IMG/VR virus record: IMGVR_UViG_3300024939_000001
Coordinates: 1-41,009 of that record
Length of the DNA stretch: 41,009 nt
From: a virus
Strand: one strand, 5' to 3'
A program made the translations under genes and the position numbers. Of the stretch, positions 20,183-28,591 are shown piece after piece. Within the stretch, counting starts at the first letter, position 1. The number at the start of each line of letters is the position of its first letter. A model generated the notes under the pieces. That model had not been told where the DNA came from. It searched no databases and worked only from the letters and a program-made list of their open reading frames with translations.

Positions 20183-21862
20183 TTACACCCATGAATCTTC
20201 GTTTATTGACCCACCAGCTAACTCCATAAAATCACGGAGCTGCTTAATACGATGTTCTTCTAAGTGTTCATTATGGACAGCCTCTTGATTCTTCCTAAGA
20301 GAGTCTTGCCAATAAGCTACAGCCCCTGCTAGTGCATCCAATCTATCGTCATGAGCTAACGCCCCTCTGTCCCTAGTAATACGAGACAACTGATAGAACA
20401 AAGCATACTTAGGGTCTTCAGCCTTCAGGTCTTCTTCGATTACCTTACGATCAACCACAAGACGATGCTGGGACAGCACAGGTTCGAGAATATCAATGAT
20501 ACGCTTCTCTTTCTGTGTGTTAGTTCTATTAGACTCAGGATTGATAGTCACCGGGTAGATGCTAACCATCACTGATTCTAGTAAGGTCTTGAACATTCCG
20601 TCACCGAAGTTATCCTCAATGTCAATGAAGTTCACTTGATGATTCTTCGCTAGGTTCGCTAGAGCCTTAAGAGTTACCTCAGAGTAACCGTCACGAAAAC
20701 CGCCGGAGGCTACAAGGTACAACATACCGTTTAACTGCTTAACGATAGCATACCCTGTCTCATCCTTACCCTTACCTGAAGGGTCGATGAACATGACACA
20801 CCCTGAATAATCAATCCACTCAGGAGCTACCCACATAGGCTTGTACCACTTATCACCAGCAAGACCACTAGACTCTAAAGGTAACAGTTGGTCTTTACCT
20901 GAAGCCCACGATACTTTCACAGGAGCTACTTCTTTGTGTAAGTCCATGACTGCGAAGTCAGCAAGTTTCAGAGGGAACTTATCAATATCGGATAAGCTGG
21001 TGTCGAGCATGAACTGTAGAGCAAAGCCAGCCTTACCATAGGATGCCTCACGTTCCACTAAGTCTAGGTCAGTGAATCGTTTAGGGTCTGTAGGTTCACC
21101 CCTACCACCACAATTAGTAGCAAGCTCAGGATTCTTCTCAAGAGCCTTAAGGACATATTCAGATAACTGTCCGTCATACTTAAGAGTATTCTTAGGGTAT
21201 CTAGCAGTCCAAATACGAATCTGATAGCCCCTCTCAGGGAGACTCTTATAAATTGACATCTCAGATTGTGGAGTTCCTAGGTAGGTAATCTCCCCGCCCG
21301 GTAAGATAATCGCATCGAACTCTTTGATGATATTTAGTAAGGTGTCTCTAGCTGTCTGTGTGACTGAGTTATTCAGAGATTCAATGTCATCAGCAATAAT
21401 ACGACTAGCGCGAGAACCTGTAAGTTGACCAGTGATACCTACAGATTTAACTGAGGGGGCATGAGCTGGTTTAGCTGGTGCAACATCAAACGCGATATTA
21501 GAATCCCGTTGACCATCCTTGGCCTTAAGATGCTGTAAGAACGGTACGTCATTAATCAGACGTTTAGTAAAGATACTGAAGTCATCCGAACGAGTCTTAG
21601 AAGCTGATACCACTAAGATTTTCTCATCAGGATTATTGAGGAGCAACCAGCAGCAGTAAGCTGAGGTAATCCACGATTTACCAATCCCCCGGAAGGCTTG
21701 AATCATCCTTCGCTTGGGAGCGTGTTGTAAGTAGAACGCTATGTCATACTGTACAGGGGTAGGGTCAGGTAACCCTAGGTGTTTCCAAATAACGTATAGA
21801 AACTTACGAAAATCCTTTTTGATGTCTTGAAGTTGAGCTTCAGACAGATTTAAAGCAGCTAT
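20183..21862 (-). CDS. terL: Terminase large subunit, apparent non-AUG start
   Basis: DNA-packaging motor and headful/terminal nuclease, T7 gp19-like (586 aa). ATPase: Walker A QAFRGIGKSW, Walker B RIIADDIES. Nuclease: MFIDPSGKGKDETGY, IDIEDNFGDG and HDDRLDALAGA. The first in-frame ATG (21706) is only 4 codons before FRGIGKS, but T7 gp19 has about 55 residues before it. The frame upstream continues with a matching N-terminus (LSEAQLQDIKKDF, VIWKHLGLPDPTPVQYD) back to a stop at 21893. AAAGGA at 21874-21869 stands 6 nt before ATA 21862, which I take as the start, giving 559 residues. No ATG, GTG or TTG exists between that stop and FRGIGKS other than the late ATG. A base error changing ATG to ATA is the main alternative. 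Confidence 0.93.
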   Translation of the reverse strand: MAALNLSEAQLQDIKKDFRKFLYVIWKHLGLPDPTPVQYDIAFYLQHAPKRRMIQAFRGIGKSWITSAYCCWLLLNNPDEKILVVSASKTRSDDFSIFTKRLINDVPFLQHLKAKDGQRDSNIAFDVAPAKPAHAPSVKSVGITGQLTGSRASRIIADDIESLNNSVTQTARDTLLNIIKEFDAIILPGGEITYLGTPQSEMSIYKSLPERGYQIRIWTARYPKNTLKYDGQLSEYVLKALEKNPELATNCGGRGEPTDPKRFTDLDLVEREASYGKAGFALQFMLDTSLSDIDKFPLKLADFAVMDLHKEVAPVKVSWASGKDQLLPLESSGLAGDKWYKPMWVAPEWIDYSGCVMFIDPSGKGKDETGYAIVKQLNGMLYLVASGGFRDGYSEVTLKALANLAKNHQVNFIDIEDNFGDGMFKTLLESVMVSIYPVTINPESNRTNTQKEKRIIDILEPVLSQHRLVVDRKVIEEDLKAEDPKYALFYQLSRITRDRGALAHDDRLDALAGAVAYWQDSLRKNQEAVHNEHLEEHRIKQLRDFMELAGGSINEDSWV

Positions 21863-21907
21863 AGTGATTCCTTTGTTACGATGAGGAAATGATTACCTCT
21901 AGGGAAG

Positions 21908-21976
21908 CTCTAGGACGAACGAACGAACCTTGGGTGAACCAAAGATATGTCCGAAGATACTTAACTCGTCCTAGAG
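21908..21976. repeat. Perfect 11-bp inverted repeat between terS and terL
   Basis: CTCTAGGACGA (21908-21918) and TCGTCCTAGAG (21966-21976) with a loop that holds GAAC three times in tandem (21915 onward) and an inner TTGG/CCAA hairpin. In RNA it would hide or shape the terL leader; RNase III processing or translational control are possible. Confidence 0.8.
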
Positions 21977-21995
21977 GGGTTAGCGTTTAAATTAG

Positions 21996-22277
21996 CTAGT
22001 GAAATGCGCTTTCGTCACTGAAGTCAGGTAGAGAATCGGTAACCGGAGTTACTTTAGAACCTGTCAGTGGATTATCAATCTTATTGTCCTTCAAGAATTG
22101 TCGGATAAGATTCATGTACGCTGGTGAAGGAGGTACAAGCCAAGGTTGACCGTCCGGTTTAAGGACAGCCTTCCCTTCATCGTTCAACAAGGGGACACCC
22201 TGAAGAACTAACTTACACCACTCAGCCATGCTTCCGTGAATCTCACCTAACTCTTCTTCAGTTGCTTTAGATGTCAT
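21996..22277 (-). CDS. terS: Terminase small subunit (T7 gp18-like)
   Basis: 93 residues, as T7 gp18 (89). N-terminal helix (ATEEELGEIHGSMAEWCKLVL) followed by a linker and PSPAYMNLIRQFLKDNKID, the conserved C-terminal region of the family, and an acidic end. It overlaps the previous gene stop by one base. It selects phage DNA and regulates the large subunit during packaging. Confidence 0.9.
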   Translation of the reverse strand: MTSKATEEELGEIHGSMAEWCKLVLQGVPLLNDEGKAVLKPDGQPWLVPPSPAYMNLIRQFLKDNKIDNPLTGSKVTPVTDSLPDFSDESAFH

Positions 22278-22999
22278 TAGATATTTAGTCCTGCGTCTAG
22301 TTGTCCATAAGGGTTAAGTGAAGTTGTCCCTGAGATTCCCGTACCGACTGTCTTAGGAATCTTAAGGTCAGTCTGAGCTTTAAGCTCCGTACCTGATTGA
22401 GTTTGCTGACCGTTACGTTGAGCAGCTAAATCATTGTCTTCAGCTATGCGAGATGTACGGTAGCTACCTTCAAAGTAGTTATTCCAGTTATCTCCGTAGA
22501 ACTGAAAGGATGGCAACATCTTTTCTTTCTGAACGTAGTTGTTTTGGAACTTACCAAGCTCTGAGCGAGCTTCTTCAAGCTGTTTAGTGTACGAGGTAAT
22601 TACCTTCTGCTTATCCTCTTCAGTGAAAGGCATTACAGGTAAGGAGTTGCCCATTACACTAGCCATACCGCCTTCACCTACCTGACTCCTCATGTCTCTA
22701 GGGAGGGGCTTACCGTTCTTATTGATATACTCAAGGGCTTTCTCAAGACCTTTCACCATCTGTTCATAGTGTTGAATGAACGAGCTAGAGTCAGCTTCCC
22801 CATAGTATTTACCGCTGAAAGGGTCTACAACTACTTTGAGGTCGCCACCATTAGAAGCAAAACTACCTAAGCTCCCAATAGACAGGTTACCTACGTCCCG
22901 CTGTCTAACAGTCTTGACGTAAGCCTTACCTGAGTCTTTCAACTGAGCGTTTTTATCTAGCTTAATCCCTAGGTTACTAGCGATAGAGCCGATGTTCAT
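22277..22999 (-). CDS. Hypothetical late protein, 240 aa
   Basis: Lies between holin and terS, overlapping both by one base (TAATG style). Coiled-coil-like helices in the middle (SFIQHYEQMVKGLEKALEY and KVITSYTKQLEEARSELGKF), Gln/Thr/Gly-rich end. No membrane segment and no enzyme motif. A virion or assembly factor is possible; the T7 slot here holds none of comparable size. Confidence 0.8.
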   Translation of the reverse strand: MNIGSIASNLGIKLDKNAQLKDSGKAYVKTVRQRDVGNLSIGSLGSFASNGGDLKVVVDPFSGKYYGEADSSSFIQHYEQMVKGLEKALEYINKNGKPLPRDMRSQVGEGGMASVMGNSLPVMPFTEEDKQKVITSYTKQLEEARSELGKFQNNYVQKEKMLPSFQFYGDNWNNYFEGSYRTSRIAEDNDLAAQRNGQQTQSGTELKAQTDLKIPKTVGTGISGTTSLNPYGQLDAGLNI

Positions 23000-23277
23000 T
23001 AGCTACCGCCGAATACACGTTGAACGATACGCTCTAACGCACTTGTACCTAGACTAGCTAAGACAGCCGCTAACCCTAATTGAGCAGCGAACGGAATAGC
23101 CGGGATAAAGCTGATAGCAGCAGCAGCAGCCATACCTAAAGCCCCGCTAGAAATAGCCCTACCGATAACCAAGCGAGGTGTCAGGGTCTCTTTAGATGCT
23201 AAGAGTTGACCTAAGCCAATTGCGGCTCCAACTACAGCAAGCCATAAGGCTCCCTTTGATGCTTCATCGTGAATCAT
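22999..23277 (-). CDS. Holin (LydA/holin superfamily III-like)
   Basis: 92 residues with three hydrophobic stretches: ALWLAVVGAAIGLGQLLA, GALGMAAAAAISFIPAIPF and AAQLGLAAVLASLGTSAL, with charged turns (SKETLTPRLVIGRA) and a basic end (ERIVQRVFGG). This is the pattern of the LydA-type holins found between fibre and terminase genes of podoviruses. It would form membrane pores that release the amidase (8848). Confidence 0.88.
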   Translation of the reverse strand: MIHDEASKGALWLAVVGAAIGLGQLLASKETLTPRLVIGRAISSGALGMAAAAAISFIPAIPFAAQLGLAAVLASLGTSALERIVQRVFGGS

Positions 23278-23879
23278 TATGCTTCTACCTTTTTAGGGAA
23301 TGAGATTAATCTATCTGCTTGCATAAGCCGGGTGAAAGTCTTGTGAGCTTTCCATCCGATGTTAATGCTGAGATAGTATTGTTTAGTTAAGAAGAGGTTA
23401 CCTTTGACGTTGAAAGCCTTACGACCGTCAGGGTTAGACCAAGTGGTAATCTCAAAGGTCTTCCATGTTTTACTTTTAGTGATCGTAGCGTCATCTCTAG
23501 GGAACCCTAAGACAGTATGTCCAAAGCCATAGGCCGGGTTACGTGTGAGCCATGCGATACGATACCAATAACGGAGTAAGATACTTGCTTCGTACTCTTC
23601 TACCGTTACCTTGTCGCTATCGCCATAGACACCCCAAAAGTATTCATCACAAGCATTGTCGTGAGTTTGAAACCAATTGAGCCACTTCCATAAGTAGTAT
23701 CTATTGAACCCTACCGTTGCCTTACCGTATCTCTTAACGACATCTAAGCGATATTCCTTACGGACGCATAAGGCCAACAAAGGAGAAGCTATCCAAGCTA
23801 CAAGAGTTGCCACAAGGGACACAGGGTAAGTCACCAGCCAGCGACCTACCATTAGAGTATTCCTTAGAGCTTCACGCAT
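23277..23879 (-). CDS. DUF7338-like membrane-associated protein, 200 aa
   Basis: An N-terminal hydrophobic pair (VTYPVSLVATLVAWIASPLLALCV) is followed by a soluble domain with WLNWFQTHDNACDEYFWG, RIAWLTRNPAYGF and a C-terminal beta region (FNVKGNLFLTKQYYLSINIG). The FQTHDN and RNPAYGF motifs are those of a widespread phage family of unknown function, typically next to lysis genes. It overlaps the fibre gene by 16 nt and the holin by one base. Confidence 0.8.
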   Translation of the reverse strand: MREALRNTLMVGRWLVTYPVSLVATLVAWIASPLLALCVRKEYRLDVVKRYGKATVGFNRYYLWKWLNWFQTHDNACDEYFWGVYGDSDKVTVEEYEASILLRYWYRIAWLTRNPAYGFGHTVLGFPRDDATITKSKTWKTFEITTWSNPDGRKAFNVKGNLFLTKQYYLSINIGWKAHKTFTRLMQADRLISFPKKVEA

Positions 23880-24919
23880 TTTAGTACCTTCATACCAGCT
23901 GCCAAGTTAGCAGCTCCACCTGTAGGCTCAATGACAAATGAAGTAGCAGGGTTTCCGGAACCATCATAACCGGGGAAGCTAGTACCAGCTGCTGCAGTAC
24001 CATAAGCATTACCTGTATGTGTGTGAGTCTTAATTTCACCAGTAGTAGCATCACCGACATCTCCAATAGCTTGTACCATTGCATAATTAGCAGGACAGTA
24101 AGGAAGACCGAAGGTAGTAGAACCATCACCAGTACCCCAAGTAGTTCCAATAGCTATGAACAGAGCTGCATATATTCCACCTCGACTTACATTAGTGGGT
24201 ACTAAAGGTAACGCTAGGTAACCTGAAGGAGCTGCATCACCAGCGAAGTCAATGAGAGTACCAGCAGGAACTCCGGGAGGTGTCAGAGCGACAATCGCTT
24301 GTTTAGTCTTCAAGGCTGTCATGAAGGCTGTGTCTTCTACACCAGCTTCAGCTTGTGCCTGAGTTGCTTTAGTGTGACCTAGAGCTGCTTTAGCTGCCCA
24401 ATGTTTAGCACTATACTTACCTGTCTCTACCTGAGAGTCTTCAGCTTTCTCTGCCCATTGGAAGGCTTTATCAGCATTGACTAGAGCGGCATCCTTAGCA
24501 ACAACTGTTAGGACTTTCTGATTCTCAGCTTCAGTAGCACTAGCGAGGGCTTCAGTAGCATAGAAGGCTGTCGCTGTGATTGCATCTTGAATAGCTGAGG
24601 ATGTCGCTACACCATCAAAGGCTTCCTGAGCGATGTATAAGGACTGTAAGGTAGCAGTATCTAAGAGCTGCTCAGTCATTGTGGAACCATCCACAAAGTC
24701 CACTAAAGGAGTCTGTGGGGTATTACGTTGAATTTCTACTAAAGCGTTTTCTAACGGGGTAGTAGACACCCTGATTGTAGTAGGATTTACCCACGTATAG
24801 GTTGTATCAATAGTGCCGCCAACCTTAACTTCAACATGACTCTTATCCAAATAAGGGAAGGTTACGATGAAGTTACGATTACCGCCAACACTATGATAGG
24901 AAACTGACGAAGAGGCCAT
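23864..24919 (-). CDS. Tail fibre with T7 gp17-type N-terminus and collar domain
   Basis: Residues 1-100 match the T7 fibre attachment domain (FIVTFPYLDKSHVEVKVGG, then TPLENALVEIQRNTP), which plugs into the tail tube. Residues about 100-200 are an Ala-rich coiled-coil/shaft (AEKAEDSQVETGKYSAKHW). From about 220 the tail collar domain appears (PSGYLALPLVPTNVS, YAALFIAIGTTWGTGDGS, TFGLPYCPA). At 351 residues it is short (T7: 553), so receptor binding may be shared with the 33942-35789 proteins. Confidence 0.9.
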   Translation of the reverse strand: MASSSVSYHSVGGNRNFIVTFPYLDKSHVEVKVGGTIDTTYTWVNPTTIRVSTTPLENALVEIQRNTPQTPLVDFVDGSTMTEQLLDTATLQSLYIAQEAFDGVATSSAIQDAITATAFYATEALASATEAENQKVLTVVAKDAALVNADKAFQWAEKAEDSQVETGKYSAKHWAAKAALGHTKATQAQAEAGVEDTAFMTALKTKQAIVALTPPGVPAGTLIDFAGDAAPSGYLALPLVPTNVSRGGIYAALFIAIGTTWGTGDGSTTFGLPYCPANYAMVQAIGDVGDATTGEIKTHTHTGNAYGTAAAGTSFPGYDGSGNPATSFVIEPTGGAANLAAGMKVLKCVKL

Positions 24920-24945
24920 TTAGTTCCTTGAGATAATTGGGAGAT

Positions 24946-24969
24946 ACCCCTAAGACTGAGCCTAGGGGT
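24946..24969 (-). other. Hairpin between internal core gene and tail fibre
   Basis: Minus strand arms ACCCCTA and TAGGGGT (7 bp, perfect) around a 10-nt loop, 26 nt ahead of the fibre start. No U-run follows, so an RNase III site or weak terminator rather than a strong terminator. Confidence 0.55.
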
Positions 24970-24979
24970 TTACTGCTTG

Positions 24980-27900
24980 TTACTTAAGGTCAGTACCTAA
25001 GTTACTACGAATGATTTCTTCATTACGAGTATCAATGAAGTCATCACGAGACATACCTACGTCCCCGAACAGTGCCTTGTTCTTCGTGTACTCTTTAGTA
25101 CCTACCTTGTTTGCTAGTGGAGTCACTCGCTTGTAGTCATACAGGTCATACTCTTCAGCATAAGGCCGTGGCATACCCTGAGAGAACATCATTGAGTCAT
25201 ACTCTAAGGCTTTCTTAGCGAGGTCTTTACGTTTGTTGTAGACATCTGCAAGAAGGTTGTTACGCATCGTATCGGTCATCTTAGGGTCTTGATAGTCAGG
25301 CGAGGCAATCAGCTCTTGTAGAGTGTCTACCAAGTCCTTACCGTCAGCATCCTTAAGCTGTCTTACGAACTGCATATAGTTCCACTTCTCGATACCGTCT
25401 AGTTTTACCCCTCCGACCTCTCTAGTGACACCACCTAAGATAACCTTGTTAGGTTCTAAGAGTTGTAAACGTCTAAGCTCATTCATTACCGGGTGGTCTG
25501 TAGGAACCTTTTGAGTTACCGGGTTAAGACCAGCCATGCTAAGTTCCTTAACTAGAGCTGGATTACCTAACAGGTCAGGGACAGGAGGTAAGGTACGCGA
25601 TAGACCGGGGATTTTCGCTTGGATTTCTTCAAGAGCTGACGAGGCTTCCCTTAAGAACGGGTCTTCAGCTTGTTTGTTAATCCACTTGATAGTGTTACCA
25701 GCCGGAAGCGCGTTACCAGCTAGACGTTGAAGGTAGTTACCCTCAGTATCTTTCTGTATCGCGTCAAGAGCTTGTGACATACCCTGAGTCCATGTCTTAC
25801 TTAGCACATACTTAGCAGCTACAGCCATAGGAGTCGCTAGAATCTCCAAGATTGAAGACTCCATCTCTTCAGGTGTAACCTCTTCAGCGTTTGCAGCGAT
25901 GTACGCTTGGACAGTCTCGTGAACTGTAGCAGCGAATAAAAGGAAACTGATAGGGTTACCGTCAAGACGGCCTAGAGCTGTTTGTTCGCCCGTCTCCGGG
26001 TCTACATAAGCCTGTTGTTCTACCTCCAACTGAGATAAGTTACGTCTAGCTGTAGCGTTATCAGTGATTGACCCACGGGTATAACCACCGCCAGCTAATG
26101 CAAGACCAGCAGTAAGGTACATAGCCCCCGCACTAATCTGAGCTTCAGCTAAATCAGCTCTCGCACCACCAGCAGCAATCTCACCTTGCATGTAGTCAGA
26201 CATTCCGGCAAGGCCGGGAGTACGTCTAGTCATATACTTAACAAGATTGGTAGGTGTCTTAATGAAAGGTAATGCCACATACGACATAGGGAAAGCTCTC
26301 ACACCTTCCATCAGTTTAGTCCCACCATCACCTAGGGCTTCCGTAAATGTACTCCGGTGAGCAGCATCTTGAGATGACATAGAGATACCATAGTAGGGGT
26401 CTCCCACTTTAGCGGTAGAGGCTCCAACTTCAATCTCACGAATCTTAGCAAGATACTCAGGTGTACCAGCTTTAAGGCCAGCCTTTTGAGCTTCCCTTTG
26501 AGCTAGTGCTGACAGTTCACCACGGTAGAACATAGCCTTGAAGAACTCATCAGAGGCCATCAGTGAACGTGTGCCGCCCGGTAGACTCCGTAAGCCGACT
26601 CCAAGTAAGTCAAGACCCTTACCAAGTTTCTGCATGATAGGCGCGTCACCCTCTTTGATACCGAAGGATGCGCCAGTGAATCCCTTGAGCTGGTCAGTGT
26701 CTAACTTATTACCAGTACCCATGATAGGCGCGTTAGTTTTCCACGACTGAGAGAACGCTAAGACACCTTCAGATACACCTTTAACCAGCCCTAGAGCGTA
26801 GTTATTAGCTTCCTTAAAGGTTAGGTCTCCTGAGCCTACAACTTGGCTTCTAGCAGCTCCTAAGTATCGCTCACCTACGCTACTCGCCATCGAAAGAGTG
26901 TTCGATAAGGCATTTACTACGAATGTCGGAGGGCTAAACAAGGCGTTGATATACACCTCTGTAGCTGCGTCCTTCCAGTTAGGGAGTGATGCGGCCTTAG
27001 CCATGCGAGTAATACTTACGGAATCCGGTAGGTCACCCACCATCTCCGCTAGTTTGTCCCAATTGGTTTGACCATTAAAGCCTACAGCACCTTTAGCTGT
27101 AGATGCGATACTGTTTGCTATGTCACCACCAGTAGCAGGACGTTGCATAGCCTTCATAGCACGAGCGATTTCACTCTTGTTATTGGAGACCATAGCGTCT
27201 AACACTACCAGCTTCTTGAAAGCATCTTTAAACTCACCAGTAGTAGCTTCTGTAGGTGCAGCCTTAGCGATGTTCGCCAGTTCTTTCACCTTATAGGCTA
27301 CAGCAGCGCGAGTCTCTTCAGCTTTAATCACGAAGGAGTCTAGTCCCTCTACTCTAGCGGAGGCTTCAGGGATTGCATCAGGAGCTAACTTACCAGCTTT
27401 CTTAGCGGCTTCTTCCCATCCACGGCGAGTCTTACCGATGGCTTGGTCTTTCACTAAAGCGAAGGCTTCAATCATATCCCGCACACCTTCTTCGGTATTC
27501 AGGTATTTCAGATTGACTAGGCCACTAGCTTTACTTGCAGCTCCCTCATAGTTTCCATCGAGGTAATCTGTAGCAAAGGCTCGTTGAGTCTCTTCATCCG
27601 GGATAGTGATAGTAGGTTCCTTAAGAGTAAACCTAGGAGCCTCCTCACCTAACTGCTCAGTGACATCCACCTTAGCACCTGTAGCCGGGTCAGTCATATA
27701 AGAAGCTGTTGCTGGTGACTTAGGAGTAATCCCGTGTTCTTCACCATAGACAACTTTAGTCTTCTTATAGGCTCCAAGCATAGCGATGAACGGTTCAAGA
27801 ACCTTACCTACTACAAAGCCTTCTGCTGTCTGTTTCACGCGACCTAGTAACTCCGGGTCATCGTTGTCAGCGGCTAGGTACTGGGTGAGTGCATTGTCCA

Positions 27901-28591
27901 TACCGGGAATCCCGGAGTTAATCGCCATGTTACTCAAGCGTTCCTCGTAAGGATTGAACACTGAGAGGTCAGCTACAGCACCAGCCGTACCTACACCTAC
28001 AGCAGTCTTGATAGTCGTAGCTATCTTACCTGTACTACCGATAGCCTTAATACTCCGCACAGCCTTCAGAGCCGGAAGGAACCCGGTCATGAACTGTGTG
28101 ATTCCCTTAGAGATATTCCCTACGGTTGTCACAGGGGCTTTTAACCCTACTTCCTTAAGGTCACCATCCGTCAACCGGGGAGAATACTCCTCAGCTAACT
28201 TAGTGAAGTAGTCAGGGTCTTTCGTCCAAGCATCAGGAGCGAGGAAGTCAGCGATGTTAGCTAAGGTATGATTGATTTCAGTACCCGCATTGATGACACC
28301 ATTGACAGCCCCATAACCCACATCAGCAGCGTACCCGCCGATACCCTTAACTTCCTCTTTAGGAGTCTCTTCAGGATTCTCTGAGGGAACCTCGAAGGCC
28401 GGGTCTACTTCCCCCGGAGCCAACTCAGGCGCACCCTTATTACCAATTACAGGGATAGGCTCTAAATTAATCGGGGGTGCGTCCTCTTCAGGGTCATAAG
28501 GTGTCTGCTCGATACGCTGTAATTCTGCTTGGAAGTCCTCGTTACTCTGAGGCGATACTACTTTTAAATAATCGCTACTAGCGTCTGTCAT
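24980..28591 (-). CDS. Internal virion (core) protein D, T7 gp16-like
   Basis: 1203 residues, the longest gene, in the place of T7 gene 16 (1318). N-terminal 80 residues are acidic and Pro-rich; the rest is mainly helical, with Gly/Ala-rich stretches that could insert in membranes (AVGVGTAGAVADLSVFNPYEE, given as type; AMYLTAGLALAGGGYTRG). In T7 such proteins leave the capsid to build the channel for DNA entry. I see no lytic transglycosylase motif that T7 gp16 carries at its N-terminus. It abuts the gp15-like gene with no gap. Confidence 0.88.
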   Translation of the reverse strand: MTDASSDYLKVVSPQSNEDFQAELQRIEQTPYDPEEDAPPINLEPIPVIGNKGAPELAPGEVDPAFEVPSENPEETPKEEVKGIGGYAADVGYGAVNGVINAGTEINHTLANIADFLAPDAWTKDPDYFTKLAEEYSPRLTDGDLKEVGLKAPVTTVGNISKGITQFMTGFLPALKAVRSIKAIGSTGKIATTIKTAVGVGTAGAVADLSVFNPYEERLSNMAINSGIPGMDNALTQYLAADNDDPELLGRVKQTAEGFVVGKVLEPFIAMLGAYKKTKVVYGEEHGITPKSPATASYMTDPATGAKVDVTEQLGEEAPRFTLKEPTITIPDEETQRAFATDYLDGNYEGAASKASGLVNLKYLNTEEGVRDMIEAFALVKDQAIGKTRRGWEEAAKKAGKLAPDAIPEASARVEGLDSFVIKAEETRAAVAYKVKELANIAKAAPTEATTGEFKDAFKKLVVLDAMVSNNKSEIARAMKAMQRPATGGDIANSIASTAKGAVGFNGQTNWDKLAEMVGDLPDSVSITRMAKAASLPNWKDAATEVYINALFSPPTFVVNALSNTLSMASSVGERYLGAARSQVVGSGDLTFKEANNYALGLVKGVSEGVLAFSQSWKTNAPIMGTGNKLDTDQLKGFTGASFGIKEGDAPIMQKLGKGLDLLGVGLRSLPGGTRSLMASDEFFKAMFYRGELSALAQREAQKAGLKAGTPEYLAKIREIEVGASTAKVGDPYYGISMSSQDAAHRSTFTEALGDGGTKLMEGVRAFPMSYVALPFIKTPTNLVKYMTRRTPGLAGMSDYMQGEIAAGGARADLAEAQISAGAMYLTAGLALAGGGYTRGSITDNATARRNLSQLEVEQQAYVDPETGEQTALGRLDGNPISFLLFAATVHETVQAYIAANAEEVTPEEMESSILEILATPMAVAAKYVLSKTWTQGMSQALDAIQKDTEGNYLQRLAGNALPAGNTIKWINKQAEDPFLREASSALEEIQAKIPGLSRTLPPVPDLLGNPALVKELSMAGLNPVTQKVPTDHPVMNELRRLQLLEPNKVILGGVTREVGGVKLDGIEKWNYMQFVRQLKDADGKDLVDTLQELIASPDYQDPKMTDTMRNNLLADVYNKRKDLAKKALEYDSMMFSQGMPRPYAEEYDLYDYKRVTPLANKVGTKEYTKNKALFGDVGMSRDDFIDTRNEEIIRSNLGTDLK

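Noticed and set aside
21853-21870. T7-consensus promoter at ATCACTATAG before terL
   Set aside because: Only the short CACTATAG core matches, the upstream recognition half of the T7 promoter is absent, and the polymerase here should have its own specificity.
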